Shown piece by piece: positions 21,501-28,829 of a stretch of DNA of 33,709 nt. Under the pieces are notes generated by a model. That model worked only from the letters and a program-made list of their open reading frames with translations, made no database searches and had not been told where the DNA came from. The stretch lies in the IMG/VR virus record IMGVR_UViG_3300001371_000004, positions 1-33,709 of that record; one strand, written 5' to 3'. Position 1 is the stretch's first letter. Every line of letters starts with the position of its first letter. The stretch comes from a virus. The translations under genes were made by a program, and so were the position numbers.

Positions 21501-22421
21501 TTAAACAAAATAAATTTGTATTTCATCGTTACCAGCTAATGGATGAGCGGAAAATTTTATTTCCTGTGTCAAAATATTCTCACGCTCTCCGAGTGCCGGT
21601 GGCTCGAGTATAACCTGACTTAAATACCAGCCACAGACTTTACCCGCACCAGAACCGACTTCGAATGCTATATCTATCTGTTCTGTGTTTTTAAAATAGT
21701 TCCAGTAATCTATGACAGGCGTAATCTCCGGGTCGAAACTTCCTTTCACTTCGCGCCCGCCGATAAAGTATTCACTGACACCACGTGCATTATTCGCATT
21801 CGGACGCTTATTAACCACGTTACCGATATCTACCGAAACTTTGGAAATTATAGGGAAAAGTGAATCATAGTCGAAATATGCATTCGCAAATATATTCGGA
21901 TAGCCTGTCTCGAACGTAGGTGTTGGCAATGCGGCAGTCGTCGGGGCTTCGTATAAACCGGTGAATTCGAAATCGAGTTTGCAAATTTCATTTACGGTAA
22001 AATCCGATTTGAATGTTCCCCTCGCACCGCGTAATTTATAAAGCTTCCCGTCCAGATAGTAATATATCGTAACCGATTCGGCGGTCGATTGTGTCGACAA
22101 GGGATTATAAGCCACAGATAATCCTGGGGCGATAACTTCAGCCATATTACATGCCCTTAAAAGAGCGCCTATCCGTGGAGGAACACCAGCAGAACCACTC
22201 GCTTTCAATTCCACAGAAAAACTAATCTTCTGACCTTCGTAAACATTCACACCACCGTACATCCCATACCAGGGCTTAACCGGATCGCGAGGTTTCTTTT
22301 CACCGGTTAGTTCGTACTTCAGTTCGTAAGCCAACATCGCATTGTTGGCGGGAGTCGGCAGGGCATCTACACCGTAAGTCGTTTCGACTTTCGCCAATAT
22401 AATCGCTTTCTTTGGATGCAT
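21501..22421 (-). CDS. major tail tube protein
   Basis: A 306-residue protein with GGAGGAATAATT before ATG. The N-terminus (KKAIILAKVETTYGVDALPT then PANNAML) is characteristic of large major tail proteins in siphophages; the body is beta-rich with the expected domain (VYEGQKISFSVELKASGS, then PRIGALLRACN). The C-terminal third may be a separate Ig-like outer domain. It forms stacked hexamers around the tape measure. Position between tail completion and chaperone genes supports it. Confidence 0.85.
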   Translation of the reverse strand: MHPKKAIILAKVETTYGVDALPTPANNAMLAYELKYELTGEKKPRDPVKPWYGMYGGVNVYEGQKISFSVELKASGSAGVPPRIGALLRACNMAEVIAPGLSVAYNPLSTQSTAESVTIYYYLDGKLYKLRGARGTFKSDFTVNEICKLDFEFTGLYEAPTTAALPTPTFETGYPNIFANAYFDYDSLFPIISKVSVDIGNVVNKRPNANNARGVSEYFIGGREVKGSFDPEITPVIDYWNYFKNTEQIDIAFEVGSGAGKVCGWYLSQVILEPPALGERENILTQEIKFSAHPLAGNDEIQIYFV

Positions 22422-22423
22422 AA

Positions 22424-22654
22424 TTATTCCTCCGCTTTATTATCTGTTTCAATTTTGTTCTTAGTTTCAGTTGAAACTTCGACGGGCTTAAGCATAGCAT
22501 CTTTATTCTTTTTTTCTTTCTCCCTTTTTTTCATCGCTTCGTCGTCTAAATTTTTTACGATATTGCCGTCCTTCGTTACTACGTAACTCCCCGGCTCCTT
22601 GCTACGCTTAAGATTTTTAATAAATTCTTTTGTAATCGCTTTTTCCTTTGTCAT
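22424..22654 (-). CDS. small lysine-rich tail-region protein
   Basis: A 76-residue highly charged protein (many Lys/Glu). Start at ATG 22654, with GGAG 6 bases upstream and ATGA overlap with the upstream stop; a TTG four codons earlier is less likely. A short KEPGSYVVTKDGN segment recalls small tail-associated proteins in other phages, but no domain is certain. It may be a tail-assembly accessory protein. Confidence 0.55.
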   Translation of the reverse strand: MTKEKAITKEFIKNLKRSKEPGSYVVTKDGNIVKNLDDEAMKKREKEKKNKDAMLKPVEVSTETKNKIETDNKAEE

Positions 22655-23091
22655 TCTTCGCTCCAATTTTTTGTTCTAAATTGAATTTGAATTAATACAG
22701 TTTCACCGAGCAGTCTATTCTCCTCCTGCTCCAGCACTTTATTTGTTTGAATAAAATTCGTATGTATCGCGTAACCATCCCACGTCAAATCCTCGCCGAT
22801 AAGTTTTAGCAAGTCTGCCTTCGCCTGACGAAGAACATCTATATCGCCCGAGATGATATTTATTTCGACTTGCATCAAATAAAGAACTAACGCATCGGGT
22901 CCCTCGGTCTGATTCGCTTCCTTAACCACAGCAGTATCCCGCACCTCATAAGCAGGCAATTCATTTAATCTGAAAGGAAAATTCGACCATACCACTACAT
23001 TGTTGCCAGCATTCGTATAATAACCATTCGCGATTGTTATCGTCGCCAGCCTATCGGCGATTGTATCGACTATTTCCTTTTCCTTTATCAT
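22651..23091 (-). CDS. tail terminator / completion-type protein
   Basis: A 146-residue alpha/beta protein. The N-terminal helix (EKEIVDTIADRLATI), strands (NVVVWSNFP, PAYEVRDTAV) and a central LVLYLMQVEINII followed by a helix match the lambda gpU-type tail terminator pattern. Its place between head-tail joining and major tail genes is typical. Start lies just downstream of a heptamer array; the array supplies a weak AAAGG site. Confidence 0.65.
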   Translation of the reverse strand: MIKEKEIVDTIADRLATITIANGYYTNAGNNVVVWSNFPFRLNELPAYEVRDTAVVKEANQTEGPDALVLYLMQVEINIISGDIDVLRQAKADLLKLIGEDLTWDGYAIHTNFIQTNKVLEQEENRLLGETVLIQIQFRTKNWSEE

Positions 23092-23096
23092 AATAC

Positions 23097-23124
23097 TTTT
23101 AACCTTTAACTTTTAACTTTTAAC
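23097..23124. repeat. four-unit heptamer array (TTTTAAC type)
   Basis: Four 7-base units, TTTTAAC-CTTTAAC-TTTTAAC-TTTTAAC, lie between two head-tail genes; the first unit includes the stop codon of the upstream gene region and the array ends 5 bases before the next start. Same motif as 15447-15488. Confidence 0.8.
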
Positions 23125-23431
23125 CCAAATACAAGATTAATAATGTAACTCCCTTCCCATCGGGTTGAATGTCTCTTATTTTGTAAGTCGTCGTATCGAT
23201 TTTTACCTGCATATTTTTTACAACTTCCGGAATCTGCGATGTCTGAACCCACATCACGGGACGGTAATTCTCCACTTCCACACCATCGGCGATTTCTACC
23301 AATGCGTACTCGCGGTCGTAGATGACGGCGATTTCCTTATTCAGCCCCGTGGGGTCTAAATATGCCACACTGGCGAGACTATCGGTGTCGGTCTGAAAAA
23401 AATCCTTATTAAAGTCGTCGAGGTCTATCAT
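23120..23431 (-). CDS. head-tail joining protein, lambda FII-like
   Basis: A 103-residue beta-rich protein (AVIYDREYALVEIADGVEVE, then PVMWVQTSQIP, then YKIRDIQPDGKGVTLLIL). The strand order and the C-terminal IRDIxPDGxGxTxLxL signature fit the gpFII / Gifsy-2 head-tail joining family. It would fill the space between neck and tail tube. Start overlaps the upstream stop (ATGA). Confidence 0.75.
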   Translation of the reverse strand: MIDLDDFNKDFFQTDTDSLASVAYLDPTGLNKEIAVIYDREYALVEIADGVEVENYRPVMWVQTSQIPEVVKNMQVKIDTTTYKIRDIQPDGKGVTLLILYLG

Positions 23432-23718
23432 CGTCTGGAAATCTTAAAGGCTTTTCGTGCGACTTCGTCGGCGGCTTCTACTTTTTCCGTACCCATCAAT
23501 TCCTTAGCATCCAGCGAATTAACTCCGAGCTCGAGTAAATCACCCGCATATACCGGCTTACCCTTCACAAAAAATTGCGGACTATTCGCTAATGCTTTTT
23601 TGATATCTTCCGGACTCAGCTTCTCGCCGTTATTCTTTTTTTCATTTTTCAATCGGCTTTCGACTTCCTTCACATCGAGCACCTTGAATTTCCCAATCAC
23701 TGCTTTTTGTAGTGCCAT
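23428..23718 (-). CDS. small head-region protein (candidate connector accessory)
   Basis: A 96-residue charged protein with GGAGG 9 bases before ATG. It contains PEDIKKALANSPQFFVKGKP and a C-terminal KAFKISRR. It sits directly between capsid and head-tail joining genes, the slot of lambda gpFI or a connector accessory. No certain homology is visible. A hairpin lies just upstream. Confidence 0.55.
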   Translation of the reverse strand: MALQKAVIGKFKVLDVKEVESRLKNEKKNNGEKLSPEDIKKALANSPQFFVKGKPVYAGDLLELGVNSLDAKELMGTEKVEAADEVARKAFKISRR

Positions 23719-23748
23719 TATTTTTATCCTCCAAAATTTTTAATGAAC

Positions 23749-23768
23749 TGCCGGGATTATACCCGGCA
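23749..23768 (-). terminator. hairpin downstream of the capsid gene (partial terminator or mRNA stabiliser)
   Basis: TGCCGGG-ATTATA-CCCGGCA forms a 7-bp GC-rich stem with a 6-base loop, 20 bases beyond the capsid stop. On the minus strand it lacks a directly following T run, so full termination is unlikely. Attenuation or 3'-end protection of capsid mRNA would suit a gene needed in large amounts. Confidence 0.6.
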
Positions 23769-23788
23769 TTTAATTTAAGTTATTTAGA

Positions 23789-25687
23789 TTAAGAAAAATT
23801 ATTTGTTATCGAGAAAGCACCGGGTTGCCTTACGGCGATATCGTGGCTTTGAAGTGCCGTTAAGATAATTGTTCCCGTGCGTTCTTTTTTCACAATGTAG
23901 ATATCGAGCACACCCCAGCTTCCGATTATCACTTGTGCGAAATTTCCGAAGAAGATATAACCAGCCGCTATTTGTTTTGTCGTCCAAATCGGATAGCCGT
24001 TCATCATATTGTCCATTACAATCATCTTTGAATCGCCAGACACTATTTGCCGACTTTTTAATGTTCCACGAATAGATGGAGTCGTTACGTAATAGAAATT
24101 TTCGGCTAATGCATTGGCATTATCTACATCCGTTTCATGCTCGACTGCCTTCGCGAAATTATAAGATGTACCATCCACAGCACCAATTCCGGTAGTACCA
24201 GCGATGCCCAGCGGTTGACCATTCGCTCCCGTTCCATGGAAACCCGCGAGGTCGAGTGCGAGCGCACAGACTTGAAGTACATCATCCCAAACAAGCATCT
24301 CGGCATCAGGTGAGGATTGCAATTGCAATCGTCGAGTAATATCTACACTCGCTCCACCGTCATGAGGGCTCATTAAAATTTGCCCGGTAGTCTGTGTGCT
24401 TTCGGTTACCGGGTCGCCTTCGTTAGCGAGCCAATAATAAGTAGATGCGCCAGTCCATTTCGGTATATCCACATTACCGACAAGACCGGTTAAATATCTC
24501 GCACCCATTCGAGTTAATAACATTTTATTTCTCAGCAACTCGATGAACGAACCAGCGAGATGGTCCGTTCCTACCAACTCCGCCCCGCTACCAACACCTG
24601 TCGCAGACATATCTTTCTTTCCGGAAAGTATCCCGACTTTCTTTCCAACTTGTATATCGTAAGGGATATACAAACCGCGGGGGGCTTCACCCAGATTTTT
24701 TTCGACTGCTTTTGAACATTCGATTTCAAATCCGGCGACCTCAGGTTTATGAGGATTGTGTAAAAATTCAATCGCTTTGAAAAGAGAATATCGCTTCTTC
24801 TCTTTCTCCGTCATATCGAGATTAGTAGGCGGTGTGTCGAGTGCTTTGTCTCCTTCCATCTTGTCGACAATATACCCTTTGAATTGTTCGACACTTACAC
24901 CCTTATCGAGTGCTTCTTGTACTTTTTCATCGGGAATATTATGCCTCTTGGCAAGCTCGCTAATCGTTTTAAATCGCTCCCGCTCGGCTTGCATTATTTC
25001 CTCGGGAGTCTTCTGAGTCTCTTTTTCTTTCGTATCCATATTTTCCTCCATAGTTTTAATTTGTGTTTTAGTTATGTCCTCACTTTTTTTGTTTGCTTCT
25101 TTAATTTTCTCATCGATGTACTTTTTCGTCTTCTCATCGACATCATCAGTATTCCTACCGACTCCGACCGTATCATCGGCAGGTATCGACACCAATGAAA
25201 TCTCCAGCGGCTCCCAATCGTAAGACCTATATGTTCTTATATTCTTATCCTTATCTTCCTTCTCCAGAACAATAGAATGAACTATATAGGCGAATGAAAT
25301 CTTTGTTCTTATCCCGTCCCGAACATCGTCCCACTCTTTTAGGGCTTCCTTATTATTTTCCGACTTAGAAAACCGAACCAACGCCCTTCCGATTTTATCA
25401 CCATCGATGCGTGCAGTCTTCTCCACTACCACACCGATTTGAATGCGCGAATTATGGTCGGATAAAAGTGCAGCATTGGAATTCAATCTATCGAGCCGCA
25501 CACTACTTTTTTTATGGTCGAGTATTTCCATACCGAACCAACGCTCGACAGGTTCTTCGCTTGAGAATGCGACTTCGACGGTTCTGTTTTCCTCATCAAT
25601 TTTTTCCCGATTAATTACGATTTCTCTTACCTGCGGTTTGCCGATAAGTTCACGTAATTTCTCGGGTAATTTTATGTTGTCATTCAT
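23789..25687 (-). CDS. fused prohead protease and HK97-type major capsid protein
   Basis: A 632-residue protein. Residues 1-180 are an HK97-family (U35) prohead protease: catalytic His in LLSDHN (about 78) and Ser in EISLVSIPADD (about 163). Residues about 185-290 form a charged helical delta/scaffold-like region. Residues about 300-632 are the HK97-fold capsid (GAELVGTDHLAGSFIELLRN, then ADIPKW-like DIPKWTG, then LDLAGFHGTGANGQPLGI). Cleavage would occur near the delta/capsid border. An internal start at 25039 may give capsid alone. Its ATG (25687) overlaps the portal stop; GTG one codon earlier is possible. Confidence 0.9.
   Translation of the reverse strand: MNDNIKLPEKLRELIGKPQVREIVINREKIDEENRTVEVAFSSEEPVERWFGMEILDHKKSSVRLDRLNSNAALLSDHNSRIQIGVVVEKTARIDGDKIGRALVRFSKSENNKEALKEWDDVRDGIRTKISFAYIVHSIVLEKEDKDKNIRTYRSYDWEPLEISLVSIPADDTVGVGRNTDDVDEKTKKYIDEKIKEANKKSEDITKTQIKTMEENMDTKEKETQKTPEEIMQAERERFKTISELAKRHNIPDEKVQEALDKGVSVEQFKGYIVDKMEGDKALDTPPTNLDMTEKEKKRYSLFKAIEFLHNPHKPEVAGFEIECSKAVEKNLGEAPRGLYIPYDIQVGKKVGILSGKKDMSATGVGSGAELVGTDHLAGSFIELLRNKMLLTRMGARYLTGLVGNVDIPKWTGASTYYWLANEGDPVTESTQTTGQILMSPHDGGASVDITRRLQLQSSPDAEMLVWDDVLQVCALALDLAGFHGTGANGQPLGIAGTTGIGAVDGTSYNFAKAVEHETDVDNANALAENFYYVTTPSIRGTLKSRQIVSGDSKMIVMDNMMNGYPIWTTKQIAAGYIFFGNFAQVIIGSWGVLDIYIVKKERTGTIILTALQSHDIAVRQPGAFSITNNFS
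25037..25049 (-). promoter_or_regulatory. internal ribosome binding site and start in the protease-capsid gene
   Basis: On the minus strand GGAGG (25049-25045) is followed by AAAAT and ATG (25039). The start is in frame and would give a 416-residue delta-plus-capsid product beginning MDTKEKETQK. The spacing of 5 bases is close to optimal. Lambda uses an internal start in gene C to make the Nu3 scaffold; here the capsid itself would be the extra product. Confidence 0.7.
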
Positions 25688-27264
25688 CACATCACCTTTA
25701 TTTGTTTTGCAATTTTTAATATTTTACTCTGGTCGTCTTCCAATCCTTCGCCGTCCGGGTCGTCCTGCTCGACATCTCCGAGTGAGTCGTCTGTTTCAGT
25801 ATTCCCTTTAGTTAAACCTCGCCTCTCGATTTCTTTCTTTTCATATTCCAACTGGTCGAGATGCTCGTGTAAATCGACACCTTTTTCGTCCAATATCTCT
25901 TGCAGTGTTTCGATATAATTTTCATTCGCCTTCACGTGAGCATTGATTTCCTTAAATGGCTCCAGTCCCTTCCATCGTCTGCCCGTCCATTTGGAATTAT
26001 TGAATTTATCATACTTCTCGATTGGCAATTTAACCGCATCCGTAAGCAATGCCATATCCAGCCACTCGGGAGTTATATCTTCGAGGAAATGTTCGATGAA
26101 CCATGCTTGAATAGCTTTCCAGGAATCCTGCTCATCATACTGCCCACCCTTGTATGCGGAGAAATTTATCGCGGCATAATCGTTAGCGAGTCGATTATAA
26201 TTTACATCGAACCCTGACGCGACCCCTTGCAGGATGGTATCGCGGAATGCTTTGTGTTGGTCACTCGGATATTTGGGATCGACGTTTTCATAAGTGTAAC
26301 CGTAGGGAACAATAAAGGTTTCGCCAGGCTCTCTATCCTGAATAATATTATTATCGCCATCCCTTTCGCCAGCGATGGAATCCTGGCTTGCATCTTCATT
26401 CTGCGTTAAAACATCAGAAGTCATCGCGGCTAATCTCGCATTGATAAGCGAACTCTCCTCGAAACCGAGCAACATTTTTAATCGTATCGCCACGGGTAAA
26501 AACCAAGTGATGCCACGCACTTGCGAAAAACTTTCACGCTTGAATAAATGGATGATGCGGTCGGCGGATATTCGCTCATATTCTTTCGAGGTCGATGGAA
26601 AATAATACATATCGCCTCCCGCCTTTACCTTCGTGAAATAATATGCGACCGGTTTTCTTGCCGGTGTGAACTCGATGCCCATCTGAATATAATTGCCATT
26701 GTCGAGTATTTTATTCAGGTTCACATCGCAATAGTCCGACTCGATTATTTGCAAGGCATATCCGAATTTGTTCTGGCTCGGCTTTTTAATTTTCTTTGCA
26801 AACACCTCGCCATCTACGGGAACGGTAGCGACCAGCAATCTGCACATTTCGTTGAACGAAATATTCTCCGTTACCGTGCAATACTTTTTCTTTTGCCACT
26901 CCTTCATCGCATCCTGTATCATATTATTTGCCATATTATCGAGTACCTTCTTGGTATTGCCTTCCTTATCCTTAACAAAATCCACAGCCTTACTGCGAAA
27001 TTTGAAACCTTCCGAACCAACGACATTAGCGGAGACCATCCGAGTGAATTTTCGAGCGTATGGGTCATCTGCTACCAATTGTCTTGCTCGTGCTCGACAC
27101 GTAACTAGCCCGGTGCGAATATCATTATTAAGAGCGGTGAGAGTACTTTTCCAATCGGCGGTTAATCTGTCGACCTTCGCCATCGCAAATCCACGCCCGA
27201 ACCTACCATAACTCCTGGAAGATTTACTCTTGAAAAGGTTTAATATTTTATCTACGAATTTCAA
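25687..27264 (-). CDS. portal protein, lambda type
   Basis: A 525-residue protein forming the DNA gate of the capsid. N-terminal YGRFGRGFAMAKVDRLTADW and the following RARARQLVADDPYARKF segment (about 55-75) are hallmarks of the lambda gpB family; later WFLPVAIRLKMLLGFEES and FDVNYNRLANDYAAINFSA are also typical. The start is TTG (27264), with GGAAGGA 6 bases upstream and overlap with the stop of the preceding gene. The C-terminus is acidic (DDSLGDVEQDDPDGEG) and ends with a basic IAKQIKVM. Confidence 0.9.
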   Translation of the reverse strand: MKFVDKILNLFKSKSSRSYGRFGRGFAMAKVDRLTADWKSTLTALNNDIRTGLVTCRARARQLVADDPYARKFTRMVSANVVGSEGFKFRSKAVDFVKDKEGNTKKVLDNMANNMIQDAMKEWQKKKYCTVTENISFNEMCRLLVATVPVDGEVFAKKIKKPSQNKFGYALQIIESDYCDVNLNKILDNGNYIQMGIEFTPARKPVAYYFTKVKAGGDMYYFPSTSKEYERISADRIIHLFKRESFSQVRGITWFLPVAIRLKMLLGFEESSLINARLAAMTSDVLTQNEDASQDSIAGERDGDNNIIQDREPGETFIVPYGYTYENVDPKYPSDQHKAFRDTILQGVASGFDVNYNRLANDYAAINFSAYKGGQYDEQDSWKAIQAWFIEHFLEDITPEWLDMALLTDAVKLPIEKYDKFNNSKWTGRRWKGLEPFKEINAHVKANENYIETLQEILDEKGVDLHEHLDQLEYEKKEIERRGLTKGNTETDDSLGDVEQDDPDGEGLEDDQSKILKIAKQIKVM

Positions 27265-27740
27265 TAGTAATCCTTCCTCGGAATATAGAACCAGAACTTG
27301 CCGGTCGTTAAAACATTTCCTGTAGCACCCTGAACGTAAAGCTTATAATACGGTGCCTTGAATGCCCAATCGGATGAACCACTTATCACACTTGTGGAAC
27401 TATCAGCCGTTCCTATCTGCTTGACTAAAAAATAAAGTGAGTCCGTATTTTCAAACGCACCGTAAATCGCCCAGCTTATTTTTTGTGTCGATGTCGTTCC
27501 ACCCCACAAATTTGCACCGTGATAAATCTTATTAGTGCTCGACAAATCGTCGTCGTATAAGTCTAGATTGAACGCATCGCTTTTCAGCACATCGGCGGTA
27601 GAATCGACGACGGCTTCGAATTTAATAATCAGCCCGCCGCGCAATTCGTTGAGCGTGGTGTTCGTCGTGAACTCGCTCGTCTGTGCATCCAATTGCACAG
27701 CGATAAAAAAGAACAGCATCATAAAAAAAAGTTGTTTCAT
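27261..27740 (-). CDS. predicted secreted protein within the head gene cluster
   Basis: A 159-residue protein from ATG 27740, chosen for GGAGGT 5 bases upstream. Residues 1-19 form a signal peptide (KQLFFMMLFFFIAVQLDA then QTSEF). The mature part is a small beta-rich domain (GLIIKFEAVVDSTADVL, KISWAIYGAFENTDSLYFLV, ending FWFYIPRKDYY), possibly Ig-like. It lies between a gpW-like protein and portal, where a capsid decoration or connector gene is expected. An export signal here is unusual; the leader could also be a membrane anchor. Function not known. Confidence 0.6.
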   Translation of the reverse strand: MKQLFFMMLFFFIAVQLDAQTSEFTTNTTLNELRGGLIIKFEAVVDSTADVLKSDAFNLDLYDDDLSSTNKIYHGANLWGGTTSTQKISWAIYGAFENTDSLYFLVKQIGTADSSTSVISGSSDWAFKAPYYKLYVQGATGNVLTTGKFWFYIPRKDYY

Positions 27741-27751
27741 AATTACCTCCA

Positions 27752-28288
27752 TTAAATAAATCTTGCTAAAACGCGACCGCCGGGTGGAAGTCCATCGGCG
27801 ATCCTTTCTTGTTTTAATTCGTCCTCATACATTCGTTTGAAATCTTTTTGTGCCTTTATTAAATCTGCGAGTGTTTCATATTTTAGCGACCTGCCCGCAA
27901 TGTTTATTTCCGTCGGCAATTTTGTCGCTTTACTTTTGATGAGCGCAGTTAGTGCATCTAGGATTTGTTTCGTTTCGGATCTTGTATCATAAGATGATAC
28001 GGAAAGTATATCGGGAAGAATTTCTATCGTGCCTTCGCCGACTTCGATTTTATCGGTTCCCTTAGTCACGTAAGCTAGCCAGGTGTATGTGCCCGCAGCA
28101 TAAGAGGCAGTAGTAGTCGCATCAAGCGTAGTCTTATGATTACCATCATCAGCCACAGAGATGATGTCGAGTGCACCATCGATGTTGATGAGTCGATACT
28201 TCAACACCCACGTCGGCGCGGGATAGTCGGCGAGTTCATCCGTGAACTCATAACTCAAACCAGCTTTTATTTCGGATGGGATATTCAT
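27752..28288 (-). CDS. gpW-like connector with N-terminal Ig-like domain (candidate)
   Basis: A 178-residue protein. Residues about 5-95 (SYEFTDELADYPAPTWVLKYRL, then AAGTYTWLAYVTKG) look like an Ig-like beta sandwich. Residues 110-178 are a helical part with IAGRSLKYETLADLIKAQKDF, ending DGLPPGGRVLARFI, typical of the short head-tail adaptor gpW-like proteins placed between TerL and portal. The N-terminal domain could display outward or help capsid docking. Ribosome binding site weak. Domain calls are by pattern only. Confidence 0.65.
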   Translation of the reverse strand: MNIPSEIKAGLSYEFTDELADYPAPTWVLKYRLINIDGALDIISVADDGNHKTTLDATTTASYAAGTYTWLAYVTKGTDKIEVGEGTIEILPDILSVSSYDTRSETKQILDALTALIKSKATKLPTEINIAGRSLKYETLADLIKAQKDFKRMYEDELKQERIADGLPPGGRVLARFI

Positions 28289-28330
28289 ATCATTTTTTTA
28301 TTTCTAAAAATTCCATCCACTAAAAAATAA

Positions 28331-28357
28331 GAATTTTCTTTTTACGCAAGAAAATTC
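28331..28357. other. perfect 10-bp inverted repeat
   Basis: GAATTTTCTT (28331-28340) and AAGAAAATTC (28348-28357) form a 10-bp stem around TTTACGC. On the minus strand a T-rich stretch (TTATTTTTTA) follows the hairpin, so it may be a weak terminator or attenuator in the 170-base gap between the 122-residue gene and the gpW-like gene. Confidence 0.6.
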
Positions 28358-28460
28358 GCCTAATTATTTCCAACTTATCGCCGTAAAGTATTGTATTGTA
28401 AGAAGTTACGATGGAGGGGTATTTGCGAGATTTTAAGGTATATTTTTATTTTTTTTGCAG

Positions 28461-28829
28461 CTAAATTTCTAACAGTTGTACCAATTCTTTTATTTCCTTT
28501 GCATAAGGAAGGTTCTTTAATTCGGTATAATTACGACAAGAATATTTATTGCTTATCTTGCTACTGCCCCCGATGTATTGGAAGTACTCGATAAGAATCG
28601 ACATTGAAAAATTTATGTTACGAAGAAAGCAAACAGAGCGTTCAACTTCAGCCATCATGTGTTTATTAAATTCCATTGGGATGACAAAATAATCATTCTT
28701 AATATTTCCCAACAAGTGATGACGTGTATAACCGGAGAATTTCAATCGGAAAAATTTTTCATACTTCCGAGATTTTTCCGGCTTCGGAAATGTATGCCGA
28801 TAAACTCTATATAAATTTATGCCGTTAAT
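28461..28829 (-). CDS. hypothetical protein after TerL, possible non-standard ATT start
   Basis: The frame is open for 122 codons from ATT at 28829, which overlaps the TerL stop (TAATT) and lies 5 bases after GGAGG. The first standard-type start is TTG at 28745 (94 residues), which has no ribosome binding site. The extra 28 codons (NGINLYRVYRHTFPKPEKSR and on) look coding. The centre, TRHHLLGNIKNDYFVIPMEF, has clustered His and an HNH-like flavour, but catalytic residues are not certain. Family not recognised. Position between TerL and head genes is a frequent site for small accessory genes. Confidence 0.55.
   Translation of the reverse strand: MNGINLYRVYRHTFPKPEKSRKYEKFFRLKFSGYTRHHLLGNIKNDYFVIPMEFNKHMMAEVERSVCFLRNINFSMSILIEYFQYIGGSSKISNKYSCRNYTELKNLPYAKEIKELVQLLEI

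Noticed and set aside
26548-27108. 186-codon rightward frame opposite the portal gene
   Set aside because: Shadow of a clear lambda-type portal; no motif and no operon context on that strand.
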